64,000 nucleotides of DNA from positions 434,001 to 498,000 of the forward strand of contig JAPXFQ010000113.1 in NCBI GenBank assembly GCA_028564705.1. The letters are read 5' to 3'. This DNA is from Apricaphanius iberus (Eukaryota > Chordata > Actinopteri > Cyprinodontiformes > Aphaniidae). The stretch's first letter is position 1. Each line of letters opens with the position of its first letter. Under the pieces are notes generated by a model. It was not told the DNA's origin, did not search any database, and worked only from the letters and a program-made list of their open reading frames with translations. A program made the position numbers and the translations under genes. This document shows, one piece after another, positions 44,984 through 58,106 of this stretch.

Positions 44984-45269
44984 ATACAAAATCAAGTAGA
45001 ATGGAAATACAAAAAAATTACCCCTGAATTATATTGATTTTTACTGTCTTATCTTAGAAAGAGATGCATACTATTACAAGATGCACATTCCACATTATTG
45101 CCAACACACCATGGTTGTTATTGTTAAGATACTGGATTTTTGTTTTATAATAAGTCGCTGACAGAGTTCAGGAAAAGAAACAAACAGATCTGACAGGTTC
45201 TTTGTCCTTTTTTACATTCTTTAATTTGTCAGCAGTTTAAGGTGCTAGAGCTGTATACCCAGTGAATGA
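44984..45269. other. No feature recognised
   Basis: Short AT-rich spacer between the Tc1-like element and the L2 copy. Confidence 0.5.
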
Positions 45270-47416
45270 ACAAACCTTGTAGTTTCTAAAAAGTCTTTCC
45301 CCTGGTTGAATGATGATATCCGCAGTTTCAGGAGGGTTTGTCGTAAAATTGAACGGTTATGGAGAGCATCTAAACTGGAGGTACATCGTCTGCACCTCAA
45401 AGATCTTGTCTTTTCCCTAAATCATTTGATCAAACAAGCCAGATCGGCATTCTTTCATAATCTCATTTCTATGAACAAAATAAGCCCCCAAATCCTCTTC
45501 AACACCATACATACTCTCGTGTCGCCCTCTTCTTCGCCATTTTCGAATCTTTCCCAATCTGACCTTACTGCTTTCCTGCGGGCCTTCTTGGCAAAGGTCT
45601 CGGATGTCAGCGCTAACGCCTCCCCTCCAGCCATCTCCCTGGCCTCGCCGTGCCCTCAACCATCACAACTATGGTCTAACTTCTCTTTAGTCACAGTTGA
45701 TGACATTCGCTCTCTTCTGTCTAAGATGAAGTCTTCTTCCTCCCCTTTGGATATAATTCCTTCCCCTGTATTGATTAAAGTGTTTGATAGTATTGGCTCA
45801 ACCATTGCTAAATTCATCAATCTTTCTTTGAAATGCGGATTTGTCCCTTCTTTTTTAAAACACGCAATGATAAATCCAGTTCTGAAAAAGCATAATCTTG
45901 ACTCCTCTGACCCAAATAATTTCAGACCGATTTCAAAACTTCCTTTTATCAGCAACATTTTGGAGAAGGTTGTTGCTGAACAGCTCCATTAATTTTTACA
46001 ACAAAATAACATTGGTGATGATTTCCAATCCAGCTTTAAAAAGAACCACTCTACCGAAATTTCTCTTTTAAAAGTTTCAAACGATGTGCTTGTAGCTGCT
46101 GACTCTGGTCAGTACACGGTTCTTATTCTCTTAAATCTGAAATCTGCATTTGACACTGTGAGTCATGACATCCTCATTAACAGTCTTCGCTATGATTATG
46201 GTTTATCCGGTTCAGTTCTAGGCTAGTTTATTTCTTACCTTAGCGGAAGAACCTACCATGTCTCTGTCAACTCCATGTCCTCTGAAACAAAACAGTTATC
46301 TAGCAGTGTCCCCAAAGGTTCTGTTCTGGGCCCTATTTTATTCTCTCTGTATTTGATTCCCCTTGGCAAACTAATCAGTAAATTCTGTCACATTTCTTAT
46401 CATTTTTATGCAAATGATCTACAGCTTTACTGTTCATTTACTGAAAACAGTTTCAACAAACTGTCTTCTTTACTTAAGTGTCTGTCCCACATGGAAGTCT
46501 GGCTGCTTGACAACCACCTGCGTTTAAACCTTCAAAAGACTGAAATCATCATCTTTGCTCAAGACACAAAAATTGGCCCAATCAAAACTCCCCTCGGTTC
46601 ATTAAGCTCTTTTGTACAGTCTACTTTCAGGAACCTCGGTGTCTGGTTCGACAAAGCCATGTCTCTGGAACATCACTCCAAACAGCTTGTAAAGAATTGA
46701 TTTTATCATTTGAGGAATGTGGCTAAACTAAAGCCTATTTTATCGTAGTTTGACCTGGAACTGATCATCCATGCTTTTTTTTCTTCTCGTTTAGACTATT
46801 GTAACTCTCTTTTTAATTGTTTCAACAAACGGTCTTTACAGCGCCTTCAGTTGGTTCAGAATTCCGCAGCGAGGCTTTTAACAGGAGCCAGTAAGCGGTC
46901 CCACATCACCCCTGTCCTTTATTCTTTACACTGGCTTCCTCTTAAGTTTAGAATTGATTTTAAAGTTCTTTTATTAGTTTTTAGCGCTATACACGGACAG
47001 TGCCCAGGTTACCTCTCTGACATTCTCCACCCATAGACTCCTGCTCGCTCACTCCGATCCAGTAATATGAAACTTCTCCGTGTTTCCAAATCACGTTTTA
47101 AAACCAGGGGTGACCTTGCTTTTCAGTCAGTCGCCCCACAACTCTGGAACGCCCTCCTTCTGTCACTGCTTCAGACTGATTCAGTTGAGTTTTTCAAAAG
47201 TCAGCTTAAAACTTTGCTTTTTAAACGGGCTTTTGGTTAATATTTTGCTTTTATTTTACTGTTTTAGTTTCATTTGTTGCTTTTATCTTGTCATTTCCTA
47301 AAAATGTAATGTTTGATTACTTTGATATTGTTCATTTATTTATTCTGTGAAGCACTTTGTGAGTCGTCTCTGTGAAAAGTGCTATATAAATAAAGGCTTA
47401 CTTACTTACTTACTTG
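45270..47416 (+). mobile_element. L2-clade LINE, 5'-truncated copy
   Basis: Begins within the segment between endonuclease and reverse transcriptase (PWLNDDIRSF). It runs to an L2-type 3' end, 'tgaagcactttgtgag', then 'gtgctatataaataaagg', then CTTA repeats (about 47398-47416). The 3' hairpin and short repeat are the recognition signal used by L2-type reverse transcriptases. No target duplication identified. Confidence 0.9.
45306..47240 (+). pseudogene. L2 ORF2 fragment, five in-frame stops, no frameshift
   Basis: All recognisable blocks lie in one frame: NDDIRSFRRVCRKIERLWRA, FRPISKLPFISNILEKVVAEQL, motif A LNLKSAFDTVSH, motif B SVPKGSVLGPILFSLY, motif C YAND (46407-46418), LDNHLRLNLQKTE, LDYCNSLFN, LQLVQNSAARLL, LHWLPLKFRIDFKVL and the C-terminal LKTLLFKRAFG, ending in TAA. 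Stops interrupt at 45990 (TAA), 46224 (TAG), 46698 (TGA), 46746 (TAG) and 47034 (TAG). The catalytic YADD has Asp to Asn. The copy has decayed by point mutation only. Confidence 0.9.
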
Positions 47417-48329
47417 CAGTTACCACTTGCCAAACCTGTGACAGTTCCCATTGACAGGGAAAGGTCTTCAAAATGCTCTAACCAGTTTCACCTGTTTTAC
47501 ATTCAAAAAACGCTCCATTCTTCCACCTAGTTTCCATGGCAACTGCAGTTTTTTTTGTGGCTATAACAAGTTACTTTTCCAGTAGGTAACATGAGCAAAT
47601 GCTGCTGTTTTATTTCAATAGAGAAGTGCTGAGCTATTTATAAACCTATCTAACTGGTAGACATAAATGCCGAAAGCTTTGCTAAGATTCATATGTTGAA
47701 AGAAGGCAACGTTTTTGTTGTAGTGGTTCAGCTGACTAGATATTTTTAGAACTAAAACAAATGTGGTTTGAGCCATAAAGTCACCAAGTCAAAAGGATGA
47801 AAACTTCACAGTGCATTACATAGTTTCCCATTCAGTGGTTTATGCTTTTCAATGTAAAGTCTGAATTTATGTAGTGAGACTTGCAAAAATTATGTTACTG
47901 CAAGACAGTGAAACTGTTTTTACAATTTAGATTAATTGCGGATATGAGCATTCTTTATTGTAGTGGCACCATATCCTTGGTGCAGCAATGGCAATTTACC
48001 AATGACATGTGTGCTGAACACACCTGCGAGCATTAGTCATCAGATAATTTGAAGGAGGAGTGGCAACACTGGCCTCTAGCCAAAGTAACAATCTAATTAC
48101 ACCTACACTGAACTGGCCGCTTTCCATGTAATTTAACAAGTCTGTTCTGAGGATAAGTAGGTTTAAGGGAGGGAGGGATGGATGGATGGATATTTTGAAA
48201 TTGGTTGTTGATCTGGAATGTGTGCCACATCTGTTCACTGCTCTTAAAAAAATCTCCCCAAATGGCTAGAAAATACACAAAACGTGCTATGTATGCATTA
48301 GTCTAGTACAGTGCAGTGATCAAATCTCT
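47417..48329. other. No gene recognised
   Basis: Unique DNA with a GGGA/GGAT short repeat at about 48167-48192. Confidence 0.5.
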
Positions 48330-48648
48330 TTAAAGGTGTAATATGTCTGAGTTTTACAGTGAAATAACCAGTCTGATGTCTTAGTCATGTTGGAAGGAAA
48401 GTTACATTATAAAAGATTTCCTGTTCAACCTGCTGGGGGGTTGCAGGTTTATTATTTAAAAAAGGCCTCAGAGGGACGATTGTAAGGGTCAATTGCAAGC
48501 CTGCAAGGATGCCAAGTCTTCGACACAAACTCTGTGCTGGCATCTGTAATGGACCCTGTGAACGACAAAATGCTAACTTTCGGGTTCAGACCGGATGTAC
48601 AGGCTAGCAGAATTAGCATTCTGCTAATTAAAATGCAGTAAATGAGAG

Positions 48649-50531
48649 CAGGGGCGGAGTTAGGGGGTGGCTACTTGGGCTTGAGCCCCGGATGTTTTCT
48701 GAGAAGCCCCGAATCTTGGTTTCAATTTTGAAAGAGGCAAAAAGCTTCTCGGAAATAGTTGCAGTACCAGAGCTCACCAGAGGGGCAGCAGCCACATAAA
48801 GTAGTCTTTGTAGAGCCTCCGTGAGCCACCTGAAGAAGAAAGCAGATGTTTCGGCAGCTTGAGCAGCCTGCCTGCGGGGGATGGGAGAAGAGGGGATACC
48901 GCTGCATAAACATCTGCAGGAGAAGACTCTTGCTGATTTGGACATCAGGGATTTTTAGATTAAAAGTACAGATTGACTACAGCAGCTGTGAAGAAACAGA
49001 CCATGATTCAGGTTTGTTAATCTTATTTTAAAAGTGCTGGCTTGTTAAATGTCAATTTACCGTAAGTTTTGGTAAAGAAAATGAAACATATGAAACATGG
49101 GAGGAATATAAAAATACTTGAATAATAATCATGAAAAATTTGTAAATATCACAAAGGCAGATGTTCTCTGGATTAATAAGAAACAACTGAAAAGAGTAAA
49201 GTAGTATTACATAAGTGAATAAATATAGTAAAACGTTGAGGATGGGCTATAAAATATAAATATAACATTGTCTATTGCAGTTTTTAATAACTTTGGTCAA
49301 TAGGGTAAGAAAATCCGGTCATAAAAATTTTTTACTCTTTAGTCTTCAACTAGTAAAAAGTATAGTCTATAGATGAATATTTGTCAGTTTTAGTTCCTCC
49401 GCAATGACAAAAACCACTGATTGTGGCCGTACGTATAATTAATGAAATTAAATGTGAAATGTTCAGCTGCATTTGTGTAGGTAATCAAATAGTGAGATTG
49501 CTGCAGAAGTTGGTATATAAGGTTTGGGACTTTTGCCGTGGTGTTAGGATGATATTCTGCTGCCACTAGAGAATGGGATTAAAGCCCCACTCCAGCCACA
49601 GTTTTGAAATCAGTGAACATTTCTGAAATTAAAGTGATCAGAAGTCGTAAACACGCTCCGAAGCAGCCATTCCCTGACTCGCAAGCTTCAACGGGAGAAA
49701 ATACAAGCGTTTTCTGCACCGGTGGTTGCTTCAGTAACTCTTTAGCCTGCTGTCAGCTCCCAGAAAGGGATAGATTAAGTACCTTATTCAGGTTGGGGAT
49801 TATGCGCAGATGCTGTCATGGGAATCAGTTTTTTATTGATGTAGTTTCCTGTACTGGGTGTAAAGTTGAAAATATTGGTGACTCTGAAACAAGTGGTCAG
49901 CGTTGTGAAGTTTTTAAATAATACTTTGTTATAATAAAAGCTGTAAGAAAGCAAAGACAAACAGAAAAAACAGTGTATGAAAAAAAAACAGAGCAGGAAA
50001 AACAGAAGAGACCAGATTTATGTCTAAGACAATAAGAACTTATCAGCCCATTTGCTTATGAGGGTTTAAATGAAGGAAACTGGACTTTTTCGTCTTGTAT
50101 TGAAAAATTTTCATCTCTCATCCAAGAGGCTTCGTCCAATCCAGTTTTTCAGAACCGAAGAAGCCTCTTGGATGAGAGACGAAATGTTTTCAAGATGAGA
50201 AGAAAAAGTCCAGTTGCCTTCATTTAAACTGTCAAGACTACCATGTCCTGGATGACTGAGAATCTACATCAATGTAGCCCATTTCCTTTATATTGTCAGA
50301 TCTTATTGGATTCAAGCAGTATTCCCTGGACCAGTGATCTGAGGTGACTTCAATCAACAGCTGACTCTGATGCTGTTAATAGTTAAAATTGCTAATCGAA
50401 TGTTGTTTAGCTTATTTAAAGCATAGTAATTCATTCTTTTTCAAACATATATGTCTGTGTGTCTATAATATTTTGCAAATCAGCCATCTGGGCTAAGCCC
50501 CTGTTCTCCTTCTGTCCTAAATCCACCCCTG
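48649..50531. mobile_element. hAT-superfamily element, 1,883 bp, perfect 8-bp target duplication
   Basis: Termini 'caggggcggagttaggg' and, in reverse, 'caggggtggatttagga' are inverted repeats of hAT type. The octamer AATGAGAG occurs exactly at both flanks (48641-48648 and 50532-50539). No zinc-finger BED or hAT catalytic or dimerisation motif was recognised in any frame, so it appears non-autonomous. A 105-codon plus frame (49604-49921) with several Cys is unassigned. It contains a hairpin repeat at 50064-50229. Confidence 0.9.
50064..50229. repeat. 166-bp hairpin repeat (about 72-bp arms)
   Basis: The left arm (50064-50136) and right arm (50157-50229) are near-perfect inverted copies around a 20-base loop. 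The arms carry 'aactggactttttc', 'tctctcatccaagaggcttc' and, reversed, 'gaagcctcttggatgagaga'. The 'GAAGCCTCTTGGATGAGAG' motif is common next to GIY-YIG-encoding and LINE 3' ends in fish, possibly of Penelope-like origin; that link is uncertain. Confidence 0.85.
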
Positions 50532-51573
50532 AATGAGAGGATAAATTAAGATAACTTTGCATTGATTGGCAAACTTCTGCTTCAACCTTGAACACATTAA
50601 GTTAGTAATTCTTTGCAGAAATAACTTTACTCTTGGCTTTTCAATGTTGTTGCTGTCTATAAGGAGTTAAATCTAGGAGAGAACCCATATAATACTAAAA
50701 AAAATCAACTAGAAGAATTTATATTCCTAGTTTGACACATCTGGATCTTTTACTCAAATAATAAAGAGATAGTGACAGAAAGTTAATATTAATACCCAAA
50801 CATTAGAACGCTCTAATATTGTTTTGAAAGTTGATTAGCATTAATGTCAATCTCTGAATTTTAGTCATTTAAACATTATTAATTTAAAAAAAAACATGTT
50901 TGACTTCTCCCTCAGTCAAATTTGTGCTAGTAGGCACAGCCGTGTTGTTTACTCAGCTTAATAATTATGCATGTAGGCCTACTGGAATATCTAAAATTTG
51001 GTTCCCTTTGCACGTTTCCTCTGCGGAGCAGATGAAAAAGTGTCGACTGTGCGATGAACATCATTGACTGAAATTTTCTGCAAATTCCCAAGGGATCTAG
51101 GAAAGTAAACGTCACTGTTTGCAACATCCATTTTGACATCGCTGTGAAGGGGACAGTAGTAAGTAGTAAGGCTCTTGTGAGTTCCCCAGAACTAACATTT
51201 CCTATCATGGTATCATGCTATCAGGTTTTATTTGAAACAGACTGCGCTAGAGGCTAACTTTTAGCTAACAATGCTAGAAGGAAATTAGAAAATGTATTCA
51301 TCTTTAAAAATATCTTATCTTCTTTTTTCATTTATAAACAACTTGATAGTCCATTGAAACGTATTTATCTACTTATCAACTTACTTTGTATGACTCGCTT
51401 GTCTTTGGTCGTCATCTTGAATCTTCTGCCGCTGATCCATACCTCTCAACCTGGCATTAAACTTACAAAGGCAAAGGGGTGAGTGACTGCAAATGGATTC
51501 TGTTGTTTTTCTACATTGACTGCAGTACTAAAATTTAACCACAAATTGTTATTATTTTATATTGCACCTTTAA

Positions 51574-52202
51574 CTAAGAGGTTTGTAGGCTAATTGTGGG
51601 CTCTCAACTGTGGAGAAGAACACACGCACCTCCAAATTGCACATATGTTGATTAGCTGAGGGAAGTTATGAGGCTTTAAATGATTTTATTTTAAACGATT
51701 AGAAATACATTACCTGTCATACTTTCAAGGATAAGTCTTATAGGTTCTATTTATATGATCTTTTAGAGTTTAAATGGCCGCGTAAATGGCTGGCTGAACT
51801 TGACCTGCAGGCTTGAGTTTGACACATGTGGCCTACCCTGTCCTTTGTTGGTTCATCATCATGTCTCCCTCGCTAGTCCCGTGATCCTAGCTGCTCCGTC
51901 TGAAAACCACTAAAATGCCAAGATTCCTCCAGATCTGGATCTTCTGCTCAAATTCTGACCGTTTCAGAGCCTTTGTGGAACTAGATCGAAGTGATCAGTA
52001 AAACATCCACAGATTTTAGATTGCTTGTAATCGATTCTTCTTCGACATCCAGATTTCTACCACACTTCTAAATATGATCATTGAGTTAAGATTAAAACTA
52101 ATACTAGAATAGCAATCCCTCTTCTGCAAAAACCACCTCATTTGTTTTCCCTCCTGATACTGAAAATTATTCTAATCCACATTTCTGGTTTGAAAAATGC
52201 AT
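51574..52202. other. No gene recognised
   Basis: Unique, moderately AT-rich DNA. Confidence 0.5.
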
Positions 52203-52580
52203 TTAAAGGAGGTGTTGACTAGTAGACCAAGGAAAATGTTGGGGCGAGGGGTGGGCGGAGTCAGTACTTCCTTGTTATTTTAACTCATTTCGGCCAACAC
52301 TGGACTTGTTTTGTACTCCACAGCAGCAGGACAGCTGACATTAGCAAAAAAGGTTGATGTCTACAATATAGGGCTGAGCCAGTAGCAATGCCGGATTCAA
52401 ATTCAAATACAGTGTTAGGTTTTAAACTTAAAATGGCAAATGTTTGGTAGAAAAGTAGTGTTTTTACTAGAATGTACTAAAATACCAAAAATTATGACCA
52501 GACATGTAGACAGCACTATTGACATTCATTTATAGTTTTATCAGCAAAAAACGTTGATTTGGAGGGGAGTTGCAGTTTAA
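52203..52580 (-). mobile_element. TTAA-flanked non-autonomous element, copy 1
   Basis: Bounded by TTAA at 52203-52206 and 52577-52580. In reverse it reads 'ctgcaactcccctccaaatc', 'gctgataaaactataaatga', 'ttttggtattttagta', 'aatttgaatccgg', and it shares these blocks in order with 57823-58106. No coding capacity. TTAA targeting fits piggyBac- or Kolobok-type mobilisation. Confidence 0.7.
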
Positions 52581-55500
52581 TGACTATACACAAAAAATCG
52601 AGTCCTCAGTATATTTAAAGAAGCTAGAAAACTGAAATAGAGATACAAAAGAGCTGATTCAGTATGTGGACTTTGTTCCATAATTCACATAGAAAAACAT
52701 TTGTATCTTTACAATTTTTGGTTACTCATTTAAAGCTGTTTTCCTGTTTTATGTTGTGGTTATTTATTTGCTTTTCTTTGTCACTTCCCAGTTGTTGCAG
52801 GTAGTACTTAACAGTTTTCCCCAAATGCTAGCAAAAAAAACATAAACATTAATAACCTATAGAGGTTTTGTACCCTGGGAAGTATTTTTTGGCATCCGAT
52901 TTTAAGTAGTGTTACAAGCTAAATAAATTTAGAAAAGCACTGTACACTAAAAAAAGATCTGATGTTTTGTTTTCTTCAAATCCGTTCAATTTAATGATAA
53001 GAGCATATATTTCCCAACATGAACAAAGACTAAGTGTTCTGTAAAGAGTTCATTGCAAATTCCATTTCCTCTGAAGGGAAGTCACTGTTAAGCAGGGAAA
53101 CGGCTTCTACAACTGCCTCAAGAGGAAACAAATATTGCATATCAATAAGTTCTATTGGCTTCTTTTACAATTATGTGTTTGTAAAAAATATGCTGCTTCA
53201 GGAAGTCTGTGCCCTCAGCACAAAGGTAGTACTAGTTTTAATATATGTTTTTAGGAAAATTTGCTTTTTTTTGGCTTTTGGTTTTGCTCACTTTTACTTT
53301 GAATGACACAGTCTTTGTTTTTTTTCATATTAAAATTAACTTAGACAGCACTTCCTATGCAGTTGATATTGATAGTAGAAAAGTAGTACTCTAGAAAACA
53401 AATTGAATGAAAGGCTGTCTTCCTTGCCTATTATGACTACAGTAAAAAGTAACACACCAATACATGAAAATCACTAGGAGCTTTACTTCTCAGAATCAGG
53501 CATCCTATGACATATTTCTTTATTATATTTCAGAGACAAAAAGTCTAAAGAAAGTAATCTGAAGTAGAACATGTAAATAAATCACAATTGTTCTCTTGGT
53601 TGACAAAGAAAAAGTCTTAATAGTCAGGTCCCAGGTTTACATTTTCAGATGTAGATGATGGTATAGTGTCTGTTTCTATAGTGTCTGTAAGTCTGTCTCT
53701 CTTTATTGCTGTAGACAAAAAAGTGCATTGTATTCTTGACAAAAAATACTGAACAGAACCGTGTATCTTTTTGTTGCAAATTATTTTTTACAATTTGAAT
53801 CTTGTATTTAAGGGAAGGAATTATTTGGAGAGAAGTGATATTTGCCAGAATCATGGCACAAAACGAGTTCATTCTTCTTATGTGCAAAGGAGAAGCAGTG
53901 CTAGTCAGAACAGGAACATGACTTGTAATGTCTACATAAATAATAGTAGAACTGTGTTTTTGTTCCACTTTTTGGCACTAGTGGTCATTTAGCACACTGA
54001 TAAATTACAAGGAGACTTTGCTCCACAGACCGTCTTAAATCCTCTGGTAGGATATCGATTAAGGACTCAAAACTACCAGTCTTAGTCAATGTTTTGTCTG
54101 ATTTTCTCCCCAAGTTTATTTGGCTACTTTGCAGCTTCTGATGCTTGAGTTTGACATTTCAAATATAAGATCATACGTCTTTGGAAATGTATATATCTGT
54201 TCTCAACTGCTCTAGTATAATTTTTTTCTTTCATGATTTTTTAAATGAGCTATAAGTCCATAATAAACATAATGTAAAAATTATCACATCTCTGCTTTAA
54301 ACTTAATTAAATTAGGCTTTTTGTAAATGTAATGGAATATATAAAGTCTCCATTGCTTTATCCATGACTATAAAATCCCTTTAGTTCTAGAAATGGGGAA
54401 CAAATTCACACTTCTTTTAAAGCTGTGATTTTCAGCATGTTTTCTACTGTAATTGGAAATAAATTACTAATGTCCAAATAATCAATGCATCGATTTTTTT
54501 TATTGTTTTTTTTGTTGCACATACACAAAAGGAGTGTCAGTTGCTAAGCTCAGCTGTTAATTCTGGAGTCCTTTTGAATGCTTGTATCCAGTGGGAGTAT
54601 CCATTCATCACTAGCACTGGCTTCTTGTGGACAAATTTGTATGGAAGTTAAATATAAGTTAACCTCCAGTTGTGCTGTGTCTGTTAAATTTCATTGAGTT
54701 AAATGGGTGCATGGTAATGTTCTTGTCTTAGATATTATGGAAGTACATTTATGTTGTCAGTAAGACAAACCCCCAGATTGCACAGCACTAGTTTTTTTGT
54801 AACTGGATTTGGTCATTGAGGAGAACAGCACAGACCTAGTATAAGTGTCTTTCATCTGGCCAACTCAAACAGACGTTTGACCCCAGACATTTGCCTAATG
54901 TGTTTTCGTTATGTGGACTCCTGGTTTCACAAATGTCACAGTGGCTGGACTAGCGGGGGTTTGGGTAAGTGAGTCAGAGAGGGGAGACCTGGAGTCAGCC
55001 CGAGGGAGGGGGATAGCAAGGCCACAGCTATGTGTATAACCTCTGCATTTTGCACTCTAACCTACTCGGAGTTGGTGATGTGCTGAACATAAGTTCAACT
55101 GATGTCTGTGGCCTAGATCCCACTGCAAGCCATCTGATCAGAAGCCGACTCCCTGAGCTCTGCTGACCTAGGCAGCTGTGAAAGAGACTGGGAGCGCCAC
55201 ATTACTGGGCGCCTCGGTTGCACCAGTAAGAAGCCAGTCTCAGACAGTTGGGGCGACGCTGACAAATGCTGCCATTAGAGGGAGTGTTGAGATTTATTAC
55301 CAAACATATTGGTATTTTAGGGTGCAGCTGATTTTGATTTAGTAGTGTTCCTGCTGAGGTTCTGTCCTCAAACCAGAATGTCAGATTACCACCACTATAC
55401 AATACTCACAGCCATTTTGCAATATACTTAAAAAAAACATTTAGCAGTGGTTGATTAGCTTAAAAGGATAGATTACTTGCTTCTTGCATGTATACTGAAA

Positions 55501-55602
55501 AATAAGTACTTATTATTATTATTACTGCATTTTTTTTATTGAACCTTGGTATAACTCTAGTGAAACTTTACAAAAACCTTGTTTTCTTAAATTATCACAA
55601 TT

Positions 55603-55666
<64 letters not shown>

Positions 55667-57822
55667 TCGCAAAAACTACGAAGATACAATATCTGTTCTG
55701 CCAGAAAATCATGGAGAGAAGAAGCTGCCGAACAATTATTAAAATTGAGAAATAAAATGAAATCTTAAGTGGTAAGCACATTTTCTGTTATGTTTAAGCA
55801 CAGCATCTTATAGAGTTATCACTTGTTAAAATATATTTTTAATTTTTTTTTCAGCCTTGTATTTGAGGTTGTAATAATTGAAAAGTTTTTGATCTTCTGA
55901 GCACTACTATATCTTTAAAATATAGAACTTTTTCACTAGCAATTTCATTTTACTCAAATTTTATGCCAAAACTATAATGCAATGTTCTCTTTATTTTATT
56001 CTAAAATCATAAAATATGTAATATTGATTAAGTTATACTTCTAAAAGGTAACTCTAGGTAAAACTAAATTACACCACTAATGATCTTATTTGTGTGAATT
56101 TACAGTTATTAATGGCTTTCAATTGGATGTATGGTCGCTGTGTAATGCCTTCAGTGGTACTTTGCCTCAGAACGGTCTTATTCTGTGTAATAGGTCTCCG
56201 AAGCGTGCTTGTTTTGCTCTTTTAGGGCCACTGGAGAGCAATAAGGTTTCTGTCTAAGGATTTTCGAGGTTCTCGTAGACTTTCCCCAGGTGTGGTTCGC
56301 CGGTCATAAAGCATACCCTCCTCACATGGCATATTCATAGAAATATGTGTCCACAGTTAATTTTAGCCACATATCAGTTTGTATGCTCTGTAACAATTGC
56401 AGAATATAGTCATTCATTTTGATAATTGCCTGAGGAAAGGTTCTAAATGATATGGGTTATAAGGAAAAAAAGAATTTCATCCAAATAATCCAAATATGTT
56501 GTGCTTGTTTTGTTTTGACCTGTAATAGCTGCAACAGAAAGTCCGCTCTGTTATTTTAGTTCCAAGAGGTTAACCATTTTCTTTGTTCCTGGCTGTCTGT
56601 GGAGGAGAACTCCAGTGTATTTCCATGTTGAGGTATGCTCTGTTTACTTTCATCTCTGCTCCTTAGAGAAAGCAGGCCAACCTGATGTTTGTTTATGAAG
56701 TGTTCAGCCTTCATTCAGAACTTTCATTCACCACTTGAAAGCACTCCAGTTGCTACTAATTTACCTTAAGGGACTTCAAAATTATCTGTCTGCACTGTGG
56801 AAATCTTTTTTGTGGTAGAAGCCTGTCATCCTGAAAAACTTCCTTTGGACTGTAATGAAAGCTTCGTAGAAGGGTGAATTTTGCACTGTGTATACTGTGC
56901 TGAAAGGCGTTTTATTTAAAACAGTAAGTTGGTTTTGATCCTCAAAGTGGTACTGCTTTTACTTTGTTTTGCTGAGATTCGCTTTACTTGTCACAAAAGC
57001 TTAGGCATGGGCCAGAGTGAGATTCTCATTGTCTGAAAAATCTGAATAAAACTATCACTGTTCTATGGTTTCATTGGTTTTACACTGAAAATTCAGGTCA
57101 TATAAAAATGTGGGTTATGATCTAATTACAAACAGAAAAGGAAAGGTTATTCCTACTGCTGCAGTAATAATATAACACATATTTTTAAAGTAATAATAGC
57201 AAAATGAATATTAACAACTTGTACATCTGTTGTTTTGCTTAATGTAGAATAAACACAGAAATAAAATAAGTTAATTAGATCAGTGGAGGTCATACCATCT
57301 ATTATTATTTGTTGCACTCACACTCTCATAGAGTTTTGGCCAAAGTGCTTTGCATCAAACACATCAAAATAGTTTAAAACAAGGACACATAGTTTAAAAC
57401 TGATGGTACAACACATAAAAAGACCAATGGTACAATTATAACACCATATGTAAAGAACATAACTAAAAACACTTCATGCCAATACAACTGTCAAACTTTA
57501 ATAAAAGCTTTTGTAAATAAATACATTCTAAATATCGATTTAAAAGCCACAACAGAGAAGGCCCGATCACCCTTCAGCCTTGTTTTCAGTAAATGCAATA
57601 TCCGCTGGTCAACTTATCTAAGTGAACGAGATGGAACATTGAGCTGGATCAGATCTGGTGTTCTAGTGAGATAAACATGTAGCAGGATTTATACTTTGAA
57701 ACTGAATTATATTAATTTCAAAATCAGAAGAGGCTTGTAACATTCATAGATATTTATTAGAGAAAGCAAGAGATATCCATCCCAAAAGAGCCTTAACTAC
57801 ACACTAGTAGCAAACCTAGCTT
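52581..57822. other. No gene recognised; TTTC microsatellite
   Basis: Unique AT-rich DNA. A (TTTC)17 tract lies at 55601-55668. 54830-55260 is GC-richer and non-repetitive. 56130-56330 is similarly non-repetitive. Open frames here (for example 53645-53968) show no domains. Confidence 0.5.
55601..55668. repeat. (TTTC)17 microsatellite
   Basis: Seventeen perfect tetranucleotide units. Spurious repeat frames arise on both strands. Confidence 0.98.
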
Positions 57823-58106
57823 CTTAAAGTGCAACTCACCCCAAAATAAACTTTTTTTTTAGCTGATAAGCTCTATAAATGAGTGTCTAATAGTGGTGTA
57901 TACACGTCTGTTCTTTATTTTTGGTATTTTAGTAGATTTTAGTAAAAAAATAAATTTTGTACCAAAAATCATTTGAGGAGTGCCGTCTTCTGGTTATAAT
58001 TTTACACTGCACTTGAATTTGAATCAGGGTGTGATACCGCTTCCGGCTAGATTTCTGACATCCTCTTGGATTTTTGATGACAGCTTCTTGCACCTGTAGA
58101 GTTTAA
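57823..58106 (+). mobile_element. TTAA-flanked non-autonomous element, copy 2
   Basis: Starts 'ttaaagtgcaactcacccca' and continues 'gctgataagctctataaatg', 'tttttggtattttagtagat', 'cacttgaatttgaatc', the same order as 52203-52580 in the opposite orientation. TTAA stands at 58103-58106. Shorter than copy 1, with a diverged right half. Confidence 0.65.

Larger units (their letters stand above)
48330..51573. mobile_element. Probable TTAA-type DNA element, split by a hAT insertion
   Basis: TTAAAGGTGTAATAT at 48330 and ATATTGCACCTTTAA at 51559-51573 are inverted copies (14 of 15 bases). This suggests one element with terminal TTAA, about 1.35 kb once the hAT insertion is removed. Internal inverted motifs such as 'gctagcag', 'attagc' and 'gctaac' occur on both sides. 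No transposase seen. The pairing of two ends 3.2 kb apart is an inference. Confidence 0.5.

Noticed and set aside
55539..55781. Repeat-containing ORFs on both strands
   Set aside because: Produced by the TTTC microsatellite.
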